In this document: piece by piece, positions 18,385-28,172 of the stretch
Numbering within the stretch: position 1 is the stretch's first letter
Layout of the letters: each line of letters starts with the position of its first letter
Assembly (NCBI RefSeq): GCF_029338395.1
Contig: NZ_CP119809.1
Location: forward strand, 2,046,001-2,110,000
DNA length: 64,000 nucleotides
From: Halorussus caseinilyticus
Lineage (GTDB): Archaea; Halobacteriota; Halobacteria; Halobacteriales; Haladaptataceae
Direction of reading: 5' to 3'
Notes under the pieces: model-generated
What the model was told of the DNA's origin: nothing
Databases searched by the model: none
The model's input: only the letters and a program-made list of their open reading frames with translations
Position numbers and translations under genes: made by a program

Positions 18385-19119
18385 ATGGAAGTCGCCATCC
18401 TCACCGTCGGCGACGAAGTACTCGCGGGCGACACCGAGAACACGAACGCGACGTGGCTAGCGGGCCGACTCACCGACGCTGGCGCGACGGTCGCGCGCAT
18501 CCTCACGGTGCCCGACGACCGCGAACTCGTCGCCGAGACGGTCCGCGAGTGGGCCGACGCCTTCGACGCGGTGGTCGTGACGGGCGGTCTCGGCGGCACC
18601 CACGACGACGTGACCGCCGACGCCATCGCCGACGCGTTCGACAGCGAACTCGTCGTGGACGAGACCGTCCGCGAGGACGTGATAGCGACCGTCGCGGCGT
18701 ACCGAGACGAAAACCCCGAGACGGTCGAGGCCCACGAGTTGGACCTCGACGTGGACGCGTGGGCGGCGCTCCCGGAGGGAGGCCGACCGGTCCTGAACCC
18801 CGAAGGGCTGTGTCCGGGTTGCGTCCTCGGCAACGTCTACGCGTTTCCCGGCGTCCCGACGGAGATGCGGGCGCTGTTCGAGGCGGTCGCCGACGAGTTC
18901 GGCGGCGACGTGGTTTCGGCGACCCTCTACACGCCCCAACCCGAGGCGTCCCTGTTGGGTGCGATAGCGGGCGTGCGCGACCGGTTCGACGTGGCGGTCG
19001 GAAGCTACCCCGCGACCGACGAGCGAAACCGCCTGAAAGTGTCGGGGTCGGACTCCGAAACCGTCGAGTCGGCCGCCGCGTGGTTACGCGAGCGAGTCGA
19101 AGTCGTCGCCGAGAAGTGA
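18385..19119 (+). CDS. MoaB/Mog-fold protein (CinA N-terminal type, nicotinamide mononucleotide deamidase-related)
   Basis: A 244-residue protein from ATG 18385, starting MEVAILTVGDEVLAGDTENT. This motif and VVVTGGLGGTHDDVTADAIA are the molybdopterin-binding (MoCF) fold signatures shared by MoaB, MoeA and CinA. The C-terminal half has YAFPGVPTEMRALFEAVADE, the second CinA/MoCF conserved stretch, and no nicotinamide-nucleotide amidase domain, so it corresponds to the CinA N-terminal domain alone. Such archaeal proteins are often annotated as competence/damage-inducible or NMN-deamidase-related; the true substrate is uncertain. Convergent with the oxidoreductase at 19136. Confidence 0.87.
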   Translation: MEVAILTVGDEVLAGDTENTNATWLAGRLTDAGATVARILTVPDDRELVAETVREWADAFDAVVVTGGLGGTHDDVTADAIADAFDSELVVDETVREDVIATVAAYRDENPETVEAHELDLDVDAWAALPEGGRPVLNPEGLCPGCVLGNVYAFPGVPTEMRALFEAVADEFGGDVVSATLYTPQPEASLLGAIAGVRDRFDVAVGSYPATDERNRLKVSGSDSETVESAAAWLRERVEVVAEK

Positions 19120-19135
19120 GAGCGAGAGAAGCGCG

Positions 19136-20155
19136 CTACGATTCGCGCTCGCCGACCTTCACGAGTTGCTTGCCGATATTCTCGCCCTCGAAGAGTCCGA
19201 GGAACGCATCGGGAGCGTCTTCGAGTCCCTCCGTCACCGTCTCGCGGTACTGTATCTCGCCGTCGGCGACCCACTCGGCGAGTCGCCGGGTCGCCTGCTC
19301 GAACCGCGGCGCGAAGTCCTGAACGAGCAGTCCCTCGACCGTCGCTCGCGTCTCGATGAGTTTGCCGAGCTTTCGCGGTCCCGTCGGTATCTCCTCGGCG
19401 TTGTACATCGAAATCTGGCCGCAGACCGCGACCCGCGCATCGACGTTCAACTTCGAGAACACGGCGTCGGTGATGGGTCCGCCGACGTTGTCGAAGTAGC
19501 TATCGACGCCGTTCGGAGCCGCCTCGTCCAGCGCGGCGGCGTAGTCGTCGGTGGCCTTGTAGTTGATTCCGGCGTCGAAACCGAGTTCGTCTTCGAGGAA
19601 CGCGACCTTCTCGTCGGACCCCGCGAACCCGACGACGCGAGCGCCCGAGAGTTTGGCTATCTGGCCCGCGACCGAACCCACCGCGCCCGCCGCGCCCGTG
19701 ACGACGAAGGTGTCGTCCGCCTTGGGTCGTGCGACCTCACGAGTGCCGAAGTAGGCGGTGCGTCCCGGCATCCCGAGGACGCCCAGTGCGGTCGAAATCG
19801 GGCCGAGGTCGGGGTTCACCGGTTGGAGTTCGTCCCCGCGGGCAGTCGCGTAGTCGGCCCACTGGAGGTTGCCCGTCACCACGTCGCCCGCTTCGAAGCC
19901 CGCGCCGTTCGACTCGACCACTTCGCCGACGACGCCGCCGCGAAGCGGGTCCCCGACTTCCCACGGTTCGGCGTAGGACTCTCCGGCGTCCATCCGGCCA
20001 CGCATGTAGGGGTCTACCGAGAGATAGAGCGTCCGAACCAGCACCTCGCCGGGTCCGGGTCGCGGTACGTCTTCTTCCACCAACTCGAAGGTGTCTCGGT
20101 CGGGTTTTCCGTCGGGGCGCTTCGCCAGCAGGAACTTCCGGTTCGTCTGCGACAT
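19136..20155 (-). CDS. zinc-independent MDR oxidoreductase (NADP-dependent, PTGR/CurA-like)
   Basis: A 339-residue medium-chain reductase from ATG 20155 (MSQTNRKFLLAKRPDGKPDR); an upstream GTG/ATG option adds seven unlikely residues. The nucleotide-binding loop is VTGAAGAVGSVAGQIAKLSG with GFAGSDEKVAFLEDELGFDA after it. Conserved NVGGPITDAVFSKLN and RVAVCGQISMYN match the leukotriene-B4-dehydrogenase/curcumin-reductase branch. No structural or catalytic zinc cysteines are present. It probably reduces alpha,beta-unsaturated carbonyl compounds with NADPH in the cytoplasm. Confidence 0.92.
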   Translation of the reverse strand: MSQTNRKFLLAKRPDGKPDRDTFELVEEDVPRPGPGEVLVRTLYLSVDPYMRGRMDAGESYAEPWEVGDPLRGGVVGEVVESNGAGFEAGDVVTGNLQWADYATARGDELQPVNPDLGPISTALGVLGMPGRTAYFGTREVARPKADDTFVVTGAAGAVGSVAGQIAKLSGARVVGFAGSDEKVAFLEDELGFDAGINYKATDDYAAALDEAAPNGVDSYFDNVGGPITDAVFSKLNVDARVAVCGQISMYNAEEIPTGPRKLGKLIETRATVEGLLVQDFAPRFEQATRRLAEWVADGEIQYRETVTEGLEDAPDAFLGLFEGENIGKQLVKVGERES

Positions 20156-20220
20156 GGGAGCAACGACGGTCCCCACGGGAAAGGGACCTACGGTCGGGGC
20201 AGAGATGGTCGATTTAAACG

Positions 20221-20808
20221 CTACTCAACCGCGCCGACGTTCTCTTCGCTCTCGGGCGTCGGCGGGCAGGGTTCGATGAAGGCGTAGCCCACGACTTCTC
20301 GGCCGAGTTCCCGGACGCGCTCCGCCACGTCCTCGTCGGTGAACGTCCCGTCCCGGACCGCCGAGTGCGACCGAGGGACCGCGGCCTGATGGGGCAGGAC
20401 CCACGCGTCGAGGGCGCGACACACCGAACGGAGGTGTTCTAGCGCGGTGATGGGGAAACTCCCGCCCGAGACTGCCAGCAGGCCGACGGTCTTGTTCTCG
20501 AACTCGTCGAACCCGCAGTAGTCGAGGGCGGTCTTCAGCACCGACGAGTACGACCCGTGGTACATCGGCGACCCGAGCAGAACGGCGTCGGCCTCCCGGA
20601 CCTCGCGGGCGAGTCGGGCGGCGTCCCCCGCGTCGGCGTCGTCCACGTCGGGGTCGTAGGCGGGCAGGTCGTACTCGCGCAGGTCGAGCAGGTCGGTCTC
20701 CGCGCCCGCGGTTTCCGCGGCGTCCGCGGCGTGTTCCAGCGCGACTCTCGTGACGCTCTCGTCCCGAAGGCTTCCGCAGATAGCGACGACGTGGGGCGTC
20801 TCTGACAT
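20221..20808 (-). CDS. NADPH-dependent FMN reductase
   Basis: A 195-residue flavodoxin-fold reductase from ATG 20808 (MSETPHVVAICGSLRDESVT). GSLRDESVTRVALEHAADAA is the FMN phosphate loop, GSPMYHGSYSSVLKTALDYC is the family signature, and LLAVSGGSFPITALEHLRSV follows. It transfers electrons from NADPH to FMN or quinone/azo-type acceptors. The unusual C-terminus carries Cys in FIEPCPPTPE. Same strand as the MDR gene, 65 nt apart, so possibly one redox-related unit. Confidence 0.92.
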   Translation of the reverse strand: MSETPHVVAICGSLRDESVTRVALEHAADAAETAGAETDLLDLREYDLPAYDPDVDDADAGDAARLAREVREADAVLLGSPMYHGSYSSVLKTALDYCGFDEFENKTVGLLAVSGGSFPITALEHLRSVCRALDAWVLPHQAAVPRSHSAVRDGTFTDEDVAERVRELGREVVGYAFIEPCPPTPESEENVGAVE

Positions 20809-21040
20809 ACCGAACTGGTCGGAGGCGAGCGACAAATAGGTGGGTGACAGGCGGCGAGACGAGCGACGGGTCGCGCTCCCGTCGGGAGCGCGACCCGAAC
20901 AAATATTTACCTTTCTTATAGACCACTATAGATTGCTCTACAATAGATAATTGTTTCTCTCTCGGTCCGGGCGCTCCTCCGACGGCGCGCGAGTCGGACA
21001 ACGAACGTTCTTTATCACTCACCGCGCTAAGACGGCGACG

Positions 21041-23956
21041 ATGGACACGCCCCGGTCTGCTCGAAGTACGACCGACTCTCTCGACGCTCTGCTGGTGGGA
21101 CCGGACCCGTGGGTCGAACGGGTCCGACCGGCGCTCGCCGACTCCGGCGCGTTCTCGACGCGGGTCGTCGGGACCGCCGACCGAGCGATAGCGACCGCAA
21201 TCGACGCCGAGGGCGTCGATTGCGTCGTCTCCGCGCACCGACTCGGCGGGACGACCGGTCTCGAACTGGCGGCGGCGCTCCGCGAACGCGGCGTCACCGC
21301 CGCGTTCGTCTTGGCACCCGACGAGGGAAGCGAGTCGCTGGCGGGCGAGGCAGTCGCGGCGAACGTCGCCGACTACCTGCCGACGGACGCCGACGCCGCG
21401 GAGTTGCGGCGTCGGTGTCGGGAGGCGGTCGAACGCCGCGACGACGAACGCCGCCAGCGCGCGAAGGCCGACCAGTTCGAGTCGTTTTTCGCCACGCCGG
21501 ACCAGTTCAGCGCCGTCCTCGACGCCGACGGGACCGTCGTTCGGGTGAACCGCGGCGCGCTCGACTATCTGGGAACCGACGAGCGGAGCGTCCTCGGCAA
21601 GCGGTTCTGGGGGCTTCCGTGGACCGACGACTCCCGCCGGGACCTACAGGACGCGATTCGGCGCGCCCGGCGCGGCGAGTACGCCAACTTCGAGGCCGGA
21701 CTGCCTGCTTCCGACGCGGACGGTCCGGGCGGAGACGACGCCACCCGATTCGAGTTCACCGTCCGGCCCGTCGCCGACGGCGGTGAGGTGACGCGCCTCG
21801 TCGTGGAGGGCCGCGAAGTCGCCGAGCGCGTCCGGTTGGAGGAGGAACTCCGCGCGTCCGAGGAACTCCACCGCGTCACGCTGAACAACATGACCGACAC
21901 CGTTCTCGTCACCGACGACGGCGGCGAGTTCACCTACGTCTGTCCGAACGTCCACTTCATCTTCGGCCACAGCGCCGAGGAGATTCACGAACTCGGCACC
22001 ATCGACGCCCTGCTGGGCGAGGACCTCTTCGACCGCGAACGCCTCGAAACCGAGGGGGTACTGACCAACCTCGAATGCACCGCGACCGACAAGGACGGCC
22101 GGGAACACACCCTGCTGGTCAACGTCCGGCGGGTCTCGATTCAGGGCGGGACCACCCTCTACAGTTGCCGGGACATCACCAAGCGCAAACAGCGCGAACG
22201 GGCGCTGACCCAACTCCACCGGACCAGTCGCAACCTGCTGTACGCCGAGACCCACCCCGAGATAGCCGACCGCGTGGTTTCCGACGCCGCGTCGGTCCTC
22301 CCCTCGGCGGCCGCGGCCGTCTACCAGTTCGACCGCGAGGAGAACGTCCTCTACCCGACGGCGGTGTCCGACGAGTTGGAGGCGATGCTCGGCACGCTTC
22401 CGTCCCTCCGCCTCGACCGGAATTCGGCGGTCAGTCGGGCGTTCGTGGAGGACGAGACCCTGACCGGCGGGACGCACTCGGTCGGGACAGACTCCGCCGG
22501 GACCCGCCCCGCGGAGGCGTCCGGGCGACGGGCGCTCTTCTCGACCTGTAGCGACTTCGTGGCGGTTCCGCTCGGAGACCACGGCGTCTTCGTGGCGGCC
22601 GCGACGGACGGCGAGACGTTCGACGAGGTGGGCGAAGAAGTCACGGAACTGCTGGCGGCGACGACCGAAGCGGCGTTCGACCGGGTAGAGCGTGAGACCG
22701 AACTCCGCGAGCGCGACCGGACCCTCCAGCACCAGAATCGGAGGCTCTCGCAACTCAATCGGGTCAACGAGTTCATCCGCGAGATAGACCAAGCCCTCGT
22801 CGGCGCGGAGTCCCGCGAGAAGATAGAGACCGCGGTCTGCGAGCGACTGACCGCCGACGACCGCTTCGCCTTCGCGTGGATAGGCGAGACGACCGCGCTG
22901 AGTCGGACGCTCCGCCCGCGGGCGTGGGACGGCGACGAACGGGGCTACCTCGACGCGGTTCCGCTGGAGTCGGGTCTCGACGCCGAGACCGCCGAACCGA
23001 GCGTCCGGGCGGCCGACGACCGCGAGGCCGCCCTCGTCTCGAACGTCGCCGACCACCTCCGGACCGGGCGGTGGTGCAAGGAGGCGGTGTCGCGGGACTT
23101 CCAGTCGGTGCTGTCGATTCCCCTCGCGTACGACGACGTGCTCTTCGGCACGCTGAGCGTCTACGCCGACCGCCCGGACGCCTTCGACGGGATGGTCCGG
23201 TCGGTCCTCCGGGAACTGGGCGACACCGTGGCGGCGGCCATCAACGCGGTCCAGCGCAAGGAGGCCCTCCAGAGCGACACGGTGGCCGAACTCGAATACC
23301 GGGTCTCGGACGCGAACGCCGACCTCCGCCGACTCGCCGCCGAGACCGGCGCGTCGTTCGACGTGGAGGGCGACGTGGCCCGAGACGACGGGACGACGCT
23401 CGTGTTCGCCGCGGTGGAGGGCGCGGACCTCGACGGCGTGGTCGCGGCGGCCGGGGAGTTCGTCGGCATCGCCGACGCGGAACCGATTCGGGAGACCGAC
23501 GGCGGCGGACTCGTCGGCCTGCGAGTCCGCGAGGAGTTCGTGACGACGGTCCTCGCCGACCACGGCGCGGTCCTGCGCGGCCTGCGCGCGACCCCCGAAA
23601 GCCTCTCGCTGACCGTGGACGTGCCCGGTTCGGTCGCAACTCGGTCGATAGACGAGGTAGTCTCGAACACGTACGACGACGCCGAACTGGTCGCTCAGCG
23701 CGAGCGGACTCGGGCGATAGACGCCGCGAGGCGCTCCGAGCGGTTCCGCGAGAACCTGACCGAGCGCCAACTCGAAGTCGCGCAGATGGCCTACCACACC
23801 GGATTCTTCGACGCCGACCGGGACGTGACGGGCCGGGACGTGGCGTCGATGTTGGACATCTCCCACACCGCGTTCTACGACCACGTGCGTCGAATTCAGC
23901 GGAAACTGTTCGCCTCGCTGTTCGAGAGTCGCCCGCGACCCGCGGGGGTTGAATAG
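21041..23956 (+). CDS. bacterio-opsin-activator (Bat)-type regulator: pseudo-receiver, PAS, PAS, GAF, GAF, HTH_10
   Basis: A 971-residue cytoplasmic regulator from ATG 21041. Order: a receiver-like domain (about 1-130) whose phospho-acceptor position reads DCVVSAHRLGG, so the usual Asp is absent; PAS (about 140-250, FSAVLDADGTVVRVNRGALD); PAS (about 280-390, DTVLVTDDGGEFTYVCPNV); GAF (about 400-560); GAF (about 580-740, ESREKIETAVCERLTADDRF); the Bat-associated domain; and a C-terminal HTH_10 (LTERQLEVAQMAYHTGFFDA, SHTAFYDHVRRIQRKLF). By family it would be a sensor-coupled transcription factor, with signals read by the PAS and GAF domains. A TATA-like element (ttctttatc) lies about 28 nt upstream. 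A 12-bp inverted repeat overlaps its stop. Confidence 0.92.
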   Translation: MDTPRSARSTTDSLDALLVGPDPWVERVRPALADSGAFSTRVVGTADRAIATAIDAEGVDCVVSAHRLGGTTGLELAAALRERGVTAAFVLAPDEGSESLAGEAVAANVADYLPTDADAAELRRRCREAVERRDDERRQRAKADQFESFFATPDQFSAVLDADGTVVRVNRGALDYLGTDERSVLGKRFWGLPWTDDSRRDLQDAIRRARRGEYANFEAGLPASDADGPGGDDATRFEFTVRPVADGGEVTRLVVEGREVAERVRLEEELRASEELHRVTLNNMTDTVLVTDDGGEFTYVCPNVHFIFGHSAEEIHELGTIDALLGEDLFDRERLETEGVLTNLECTATDKDGREHTLLVNVRRVSIQGGTTLYSCRDITKRKQRERALTQLHRTSRNLLYAETHPEIADRVVSDAASVLPSAAAAVYQFDREENVLYPTAVSDELEAMLGTLPSLRLDRNSAVSRAFVEDETLTGGTHSVGTDSAGTRPAEASGRRALFSTCSDFVAVPLGDHGVFVAAATDGETFDEVGEEVTELLAATTEAAFDRVERETELRERDRTLQHQNRRLSQLNRVNEFIREIDQALVGAESREKIETAVCERLTADDRFAFAWIGETTALSRTLRPRAWDGDERGYLDAVPLESGLDAETAEPSVRAADDREAALVSNVADHLRTGRWCKEAVSRDFQSVLSIPLAYDDVLFGTLSVYADRPDAFDGMVRSVLRELGDTVAAAINAVQRKEALQSDTVAELEYRVSDANADLRRLAAETGASFDVEGDVARDDGTTLVFAAVEGADLDGVVAAAGEFVGIADAEPIRETDGGGLVGLRVREEFVTTVLADHGAVLRGLRATPESLSLTVDVPGSVATRSIDEVVSNTYDDAELVAQRERTRAIDAARRSERFRENLTERQLEVAQMAYHTGFFDADRDVTGRDVASMLDISHTAFYDHVRRIQRKLFASLFESRPRPAGVE

Positions 23957-23994
23957 TAACCCGCGAAGCCCGGCGTCACGGTTTACTATTCAAC
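23948..23994 (+). terminator. inverted repeat at the end of the Bat-type gene
   Basis: gttgaatagtaa (23948-23959) and ttactattcaac (23983-23994) are exact inverse complements. The left arm includes the stop codon. The 23-nt loop is GC-rich. This is probably a 3'-end hairpin, although 12-bp symmetrical sites can also be operators. Confidence 0.5.
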
Positions 23995-24036
23995 TGCTCA
24001 TTCCATGTCGCCGCAGTTCGTAGCAATTTTTACCGA

Positions 24037-24186
24037 ATGAGCCACAGAGACATCGGTTACGACGCGGACGCCGACTCCGAGTACGAGTGTCTGCACTGCG
24101 GCGAAATCGTGAGCGAAGACAGCCATCCCGGAACCTGTTCTGACTGCGGGACCGCGATGCGAAATCGTCAGATGCCCTACGAGTAA
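24037..24186 (+). CDS. rubrerythrin-like zinc-ribbon microprotein
   Basis: A 49-residue protein with two CxxC-type pairs, [10 protein letters not shown] and [11 protein letters not shown], spaced as in a one-zinc or one-iron rubredoxin-like knuckle. [20 protein letters not shown] is the start. Haloarchaeal genomes encode many such small CPxCG-type proteins, usually without assigned function; some act in adhesion or regulation. It ends 13 nt before the gdh start and may be translated from the same message. Confidence 0.8.
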   Translation: MSHRDIGYDADADSEYECLHCGEIVSEDSHPGTCSDCGTAMRNRQMPYE

Positions 24187-24199
24187 TTCGCTCCAGAAC

Positions 24200-25489
24200 A
24201 TGGCAACGAACACGCTCGAAGACGGCGACGCGGACGAGTATTCGGAGACCGAATCGGCACTGGAAACCGCCCTACGGCAACTCTCGGCGGCGGCCACCCA
24301 CGTAGACGTGGACGAGGGCGTCATCGAGCGACTCGAGCACCCGACGCGGGTGGTCGAAGTCGGCGTTCCGCTCAAGCGCGACGACGGGTCCGTCGAAGTG
24401 TACACGGGCTATCGCGCCCAACACGACGACGTACGCGGACCCTACAAGGGCGGCCTGCGCTTCCACCCGGAAGTGACCGCCGAGGAGTGCGTGGGTCTCT
24501 CGATGTGGATGACGTGGAAGTGCGCGGTGATGGACCTGCCGTTCGGCGGCGCGAAGGGCGGCGTCGTGGTCAACCCCAAGGACCTCTCCACCGAGGAGAA
24601 AGAGCGTCTGACCCGCCGGTTCGCCGAGGAGATTCGGGACACCATCGGCCCGAAACAGGACATCCCGGCCCCGGACATGGGCACCGACGCCCAGACGATG
24701 GCGTGGTTCATGGACGCCTATTCGATGCAGGAGGGCGAGACGACGCCCGGCGTCGTCACCGGCAAACCGCCCGTCATCGGCGGGAGCGAGGGCCGCGAGG
24801 AAGCGCCCGGTCGCTCGGTCGCAATCATCGCGCGAGAGGCCCTGCGCTACTACGGCGAGGACCTCGACGAGGCTACCGTCGCCGTGCAGGGGTTCGGTTC
24901 GGTCGGTGCGAACGCCGCGCGTCTGCTGGACGACTGGGGCGCGAACGTCGTCGCGGTCAGCGACGTGAACGGCGCGGCCTACGACACGACCGGTCTCGAC
25001 ACCCACGCGGTCCCCTCCCACGAGGAGCAACCAGAGGCCGTGATGCAGTACGACGCGCCGAACACGCTCACCAACGAGGAAGTCCTCGAACTCGACGTGG
25101 ACGTGGTGATTCCGGCCGCCGTCGGCAACGTCCTCACCGCGGACAACGCCGACGACGTGCAGGCCGACATCGTGGTCGAGGGCGCGAACGGCCCGACGAC
25201 TTCGGCCGCCGACGAAATCCTCGAAGAGCGCGGCGTGCCGGTGATTCCGGACATCCTCGCCAACGCGGGCGGGGTGACGGTCTCGTACTTCGAGTGGTTG
25301 CAGGACATCAACCGTCGCCAGTGGTCGCTCGAACGCGTCAACGACGAACTCGAATCGCTGATGCTCTCGGCGTGGAACGACGTGCGCCGGGAGGTCGAGG
25401 CGGGCGACGTGAGTTGGCGCGACGCCGCCTACGTCGTCGCCCTCGAACGCGTCGGCGAAGCGAAATCGAGCAGAGGTCTCTGGCCGTAG
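24200..25489 (+). CDS. gdhB: glutamate dehydrogenase (Glu/Leu/Phe/Val dehydrogenase family)
   Basis: A 429-residue hexameric-type dehydrogenase linking 2-oxoglutarate plus ammonia to glutamate. The substrate-binding region has [18 protein letters not shown], and the catalytic lysine is in [40 protein letters not shown] and [20 protein letters not shown] are family signatures. The Rossmann domain starts [17 protein letters not shown], with the specificity acidic residue in [11 protein letters not shown] or NADP preference cannot be settled by eye; the gdhB symbol follows haloarchaeal naming and is tentative. Confidence 0.93.
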   Translation: MATNTLEDGDADEYSETESALETALRQLSAAATHVDVDEGVIERLEHPTRVVEVGVPLKRDDGSVEVYTGYRAQHDDVRGPYKGGLRFHPEVTAEECVGLSMWMTWKCAVMDLPFGGAKGGVVVNPKDLSTEEKERLTRRFAEEIRDTIGPKQDIPAPDMGTDAQTMAWFMDAYSMQEGETTPGVVTGKPPVIGGSEGREEAPGRSVAIIAREALRYYGEDLDEATVAVQGFGSVGANAARLLDDWGANVVAVSDVNGAAYDTTGLDTHAVPSHEEQPEAVMQYDAPNTLTNEEVLELDVDVVIPAAVGNVLTADNADDVQADIVVEGANGPTTSAADEILEERGVPVIPDILANAGGVTVSYFEWLQDINRRQWSLERVNDELESLMLSAWNDVRREVEAGDVSWRDAAYVVALERVGEAKSSRGLWP

Positions 25490-25617
25490 TACGGCGGTAA
25501 CGCGGCCAGCGAAGCGAACTCCGGAGACGGCGGGCGCATCGGGTTCGCTTCACAAACTAAGGATTTGCTTGCACGGACGAAAGCCGATGCGCCGGGTCAG
25601 GGGCGGGCGGTGCAGTC

Positions 25618-27039
25618 TCAGTTCTCCGAGAGTTCCGTCACGCGCCCGACGAACAGCGGTGTCTCGGTCGGTCTGTCCCGGATGTAGAACAGAAACGGCC
25701 TGTTCACCGTCATCTCTGCCTGCTTCGCCGGGGCGCTCTCGGCGAGTATCGCGGCAGTCGCGGCCGCGGCCTCGGTGCCGCGTTCGTCCACCGACACGAA
25801 GCTCTGGTGAACGATGTCGCTGACGAACAGGTCGCTCGCCTCGGCCATCCCGGTGAAGTCCGCCGACCCGGTGAACGCTCGCTTCATCCCGAGCGACTGC
25901 ATGGCCTCGACCAGACCGACCGCCGACTCGATTTCGAACTTCGGGAGCGCGAGGTCCACCAGCGCGTCGGTCGTCCGGTCGAGCATGATGGCGAGGCGGT
26001 CCACGGTCAGCGCCCGCTCGAACGCCTCGAACTCGCCTTCGGCGGGGAGGACGACGACCATGCTCGTCTGGCCGTTGGCGTAGGGGAGTTCGACCAACTG
26101 GTGGCCGCCGACTTCGGCGTACTGGGTCTCGATGGACTCGTGCATCGTCGGCACCTCGGCCGTCGTCCCGTCGAGCGCGGTGAAGGGCCGGGGTTCGGTC
26201 TCGTCCTCGGAGAACGGCACCTTCCACCGCGCCGAGAAGTAGACGGCGTTGGTCAGCACGAGTCGAGTCGCCGCGTCGATGGACTCCCGCGGGAGCAGGT
26301 TCTCGATTCGGTCGTCGGTCCGCTCGGCGACCCACGAGTTGATTCGCTCGCGGGCGGTCTCCGGGTCGCCCGTGAAGTCCGCGAGTCGCAGGCCCGCGCC
26401 GTAGTAGGCGTCGAGCAGGTCGAGGTACGCCTCGCGGAAGGGGTAGCCGTCCTGCCCCCACGCCGCGTTCGCCGTGGTGAACTCGAACGCCGGACCCGCG
26501 TCCTTCTCTTCGTCGGACATCACCGAGACGTTGGCCTCCTGCCCGTCCTCGTTGCGGCGCTCGAACTCGGCCGCGAGCGACCCGAACGCCGCGTGGAAGT
26601 CCTCGCCGTCGAGGGCGAGGTTCAGCGCGTCGGCCATCTCCGCGGCCGTCTCGCCGCGCGCCCCGGCGTAGGTCATCGCCAGCGCGACCGAGACGCTGTA
26701 GGGCGAGACGAAGAGGTTTGGGTCGTCGTGCTGGTCGCGCAGGACTCCGAGCAGGTCGAGTGCGAACCCGACGTTGCCACGAATCTGGTCGGCCAGCAGG
26801 TTCTCGGGGAGTTCGGGGTCGGTCTCGGGGTCGATGTCGGGGAACGGCGGCGCGTCGAGGTCCGCGAAGTCGGGCGACTCCTCGGTGGTCGTCTCGGTCG
26901 GGTCAGGGTGGCTCTCGGTGGTCTCGCGGGTCGTGGTCTCGGTTTCGGTCGTCGCCGGGTCGTCGCTTCCGGTACACCCCGCGAGTCCGGCGAGGAGGGC
27001 ACCGGACAGCGCGAGGGTTTCGCGGCGTCGGAGGGTCAT
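25618..27039 (-). CDS. lipoprotein serpin (serine-protease inhibitor)
   Basis: A 473-residue serpin. The signal RRRETLALSGALLAGLAGC has a lipobox (LAGC) and two or three arginines, so Tat export with lipid anchoring is likely. A Thr/Glu-rich linker (about 25-65) leads to the serpin fold. Its motifs include NLFVSPYSVSVALAMTYAGA, TNAVYFSARWKVPFSEDE and a C-terminal breach/shutter region, RPFLFYIRDRPTETPLFVGR. The hinge of the reactive-centre loop is SVDERGTEAAAATAAILAES, with the small residues needed for inhibitory loop insertion. The bond cut lies close to APAKQAEM and cannot be fixed. An outward-facing inhibitor could protect against secreted proteases such as the two subtilases encoded 30 kb away. 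Confidence 0.93.
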   Translation of the reverse strand: MTLRRRETLALSGALLAGLAGCTGSDDPATTETETTTRETTESHPDPTETTTEESPDFADLDAPPFPDIDPETDPELPENLLADQIRGNVGFALDLLGVLRDQHDDPNLFVSPYSVSVALAMTYAGARGETAAEMADALNLALDGEDFHAAFGSLAAEFERRNEDGQEANVSVMSDEEKDAGPAFEFTTANAAWGQDGYPFREAYLDLLDAYYGAGLRLADFTGDPETARERINSWVAERTDDRIENLLPRESIDAATRLVLTNAVYFSARWKVPFSEDETEPRPFTALDGTTAEVPTMHESIETQYAEVGGHQLVELPYANGQTSMVVVLPAEGEFEAFERALTVDRLAIMLDRTTDALVDLALPKFEIESAVGLVEAMQSLGMKRAFTGSADFTGMAEASDLFVSDIVHQSFVSVDERGTEAAAATAAILAESAPAKQAEMTVNRPFLFYIRDRPTETPLFVGRVTELSEN

Positions 27040-27121
27040 GGAAGGAGGTTCTGCGGGTCGGGATAAACGCTTTCTGGAGGGTGAAACGGGCGTTTCAGTG
27101 ATAGAGGGGAAGTAGGTGGTC

Positions 27122-28114
27122 TCACCGCCGGAGTCGAGCGACGGTCTCGCCGTCGCTCGACTCGCCGTCGCCCGCGGTGTCCGAATCGACTTCCACCAGT
27201 CCGTCGTCGGCCAAATCCGAGAGCAGGTCTCTCAGCCACTCCCGTCCGTACTCGCCGCTGGGCGCGTAATCGACTCGGACACGAGGACCGAGTTTGTCCA
27301 GCGCCAGTTCGTCGTACTCCTTCAGAATCGAGATGACCTTCCCCCGGAACTGCCGCCTGCTTCCCTCGAAACTCGGTTGGGTGGGCACGTCGGGCGCGGT
27401 GAAGTCGCCGGTCTCGTAGGCGTGACACCACTCGCGCCACGGGCATCCCGCCGAGTCGCACTTGGGCGACTGCTCGCAGGCGACCCCGCCCAGTTCCATG
27501 ATGGCGTTGTTCCAGACGCGCGACTCGCCGTCGGGCATCGCTTCGCTGGCGGCGTCCTCGAAGGCCGCGTCGTCGTCGGGCACGTCGAACGCGCGGTGGA
27601 GGACGCGCTTGACGTTGGTGTCCACCACGGCGTCGCCGTTGTTGAACGCGAAGGAGGCCACCGCGTTCGCGGTGTACGGCCCGACGCCCATCAGGTTCCG
27701 GAGTTCGTCGGGCGAGTCGGGAAACTCGCCGGGTTCGACGGCTTCGCCGTCTTCTCGTTCCGTCTCCGACGGAACGCCCTCCACGACCTGCCGGGCGGCC
27801 TCGTGGAGGTACTTCGCGCGGTTGTTGTAGCCGAGACTGTGGTCGGTCCAGAAGCCAACCACGTCGGCGCGGTCCGCGTCGGCGAGCGCTCGGGGAGTCG
27901 GCCACTCGTCGAGAAATGCCTCCCACGCGGTCACGACCCGGCCGAGTTGGGTCTGCTGGCTCATGACCTCCGAGACCAGAATCTCGTAGGCGTCGTCGGT
28001 CTCGCGCCACGGGAACTGGCGGTGGTCGTTCTCGTACCACGAAATCAGGGCGTCGCGGACCGCCGGGAGGTCCTCGGGGAGCGCGTAGTCGGCGTCCGAT
28101 TCGGCGTCGCTCAT
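27122..28114 (-). CDS. mutY: A/G-specific adenine glycosylase MutY
   Basis: A 330-residue base-excision repair glycosylase of the HhH-GPD superfamily, removing adenine opposite 8-oxoguanine. The N-terminal domain shows WYENDHRQFPWRETDDAYEI and the catalytic Glu in EVMSQQTQLGRVV. The helix-hairpin-helix is LMGVGPYTANAVASFAFNNG, and the catalytic Asp is in DAVVDTNVKRVLHRAF. Four cysteines (CEQSPKC, then C in SAGC and REWC) form the iron-sulphur site with slightly wider spacing than usual. The C-terminal part is short and acidic and does not clearly contain the NUDIX-like 8-oxoG-reading domain. Confidence 0.93.
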   Translation of the reverse strand: MSDAESDADYALPEDLPAVRDALISWYENDHRQFPWRETDDAYEILVSEVMSQQTQLGRVVTAWEAFLDEWPTPRALADADRADVVGFWTDHSLGYNNRAKYLHEAARQVVEGVPSETEREDGEAVEPGEFPDSPDELRNLMGVGPYTANAVASFAFNNGDAVVDTNVKRVLHRAFDVPDDDAAFEDAASEAMPDGESRVWNNAIMELGGVACEQSPKCDSAGCPWREWCHAYETGDFTAPDVPTQPSFEGSRRQFRGKVISILKEYDELALDKLGPRVRVDYAPSGEYGREWLRDLLSDLADDGLVEVDSDTAGDGESSDGETVARLRR

Positions 28115-28172
28115 CGCCGAGAGGTAAGGACGAGTCGGGTAAAGGGTCGGCGGTTCGAGGGCGTCGCTCCGA

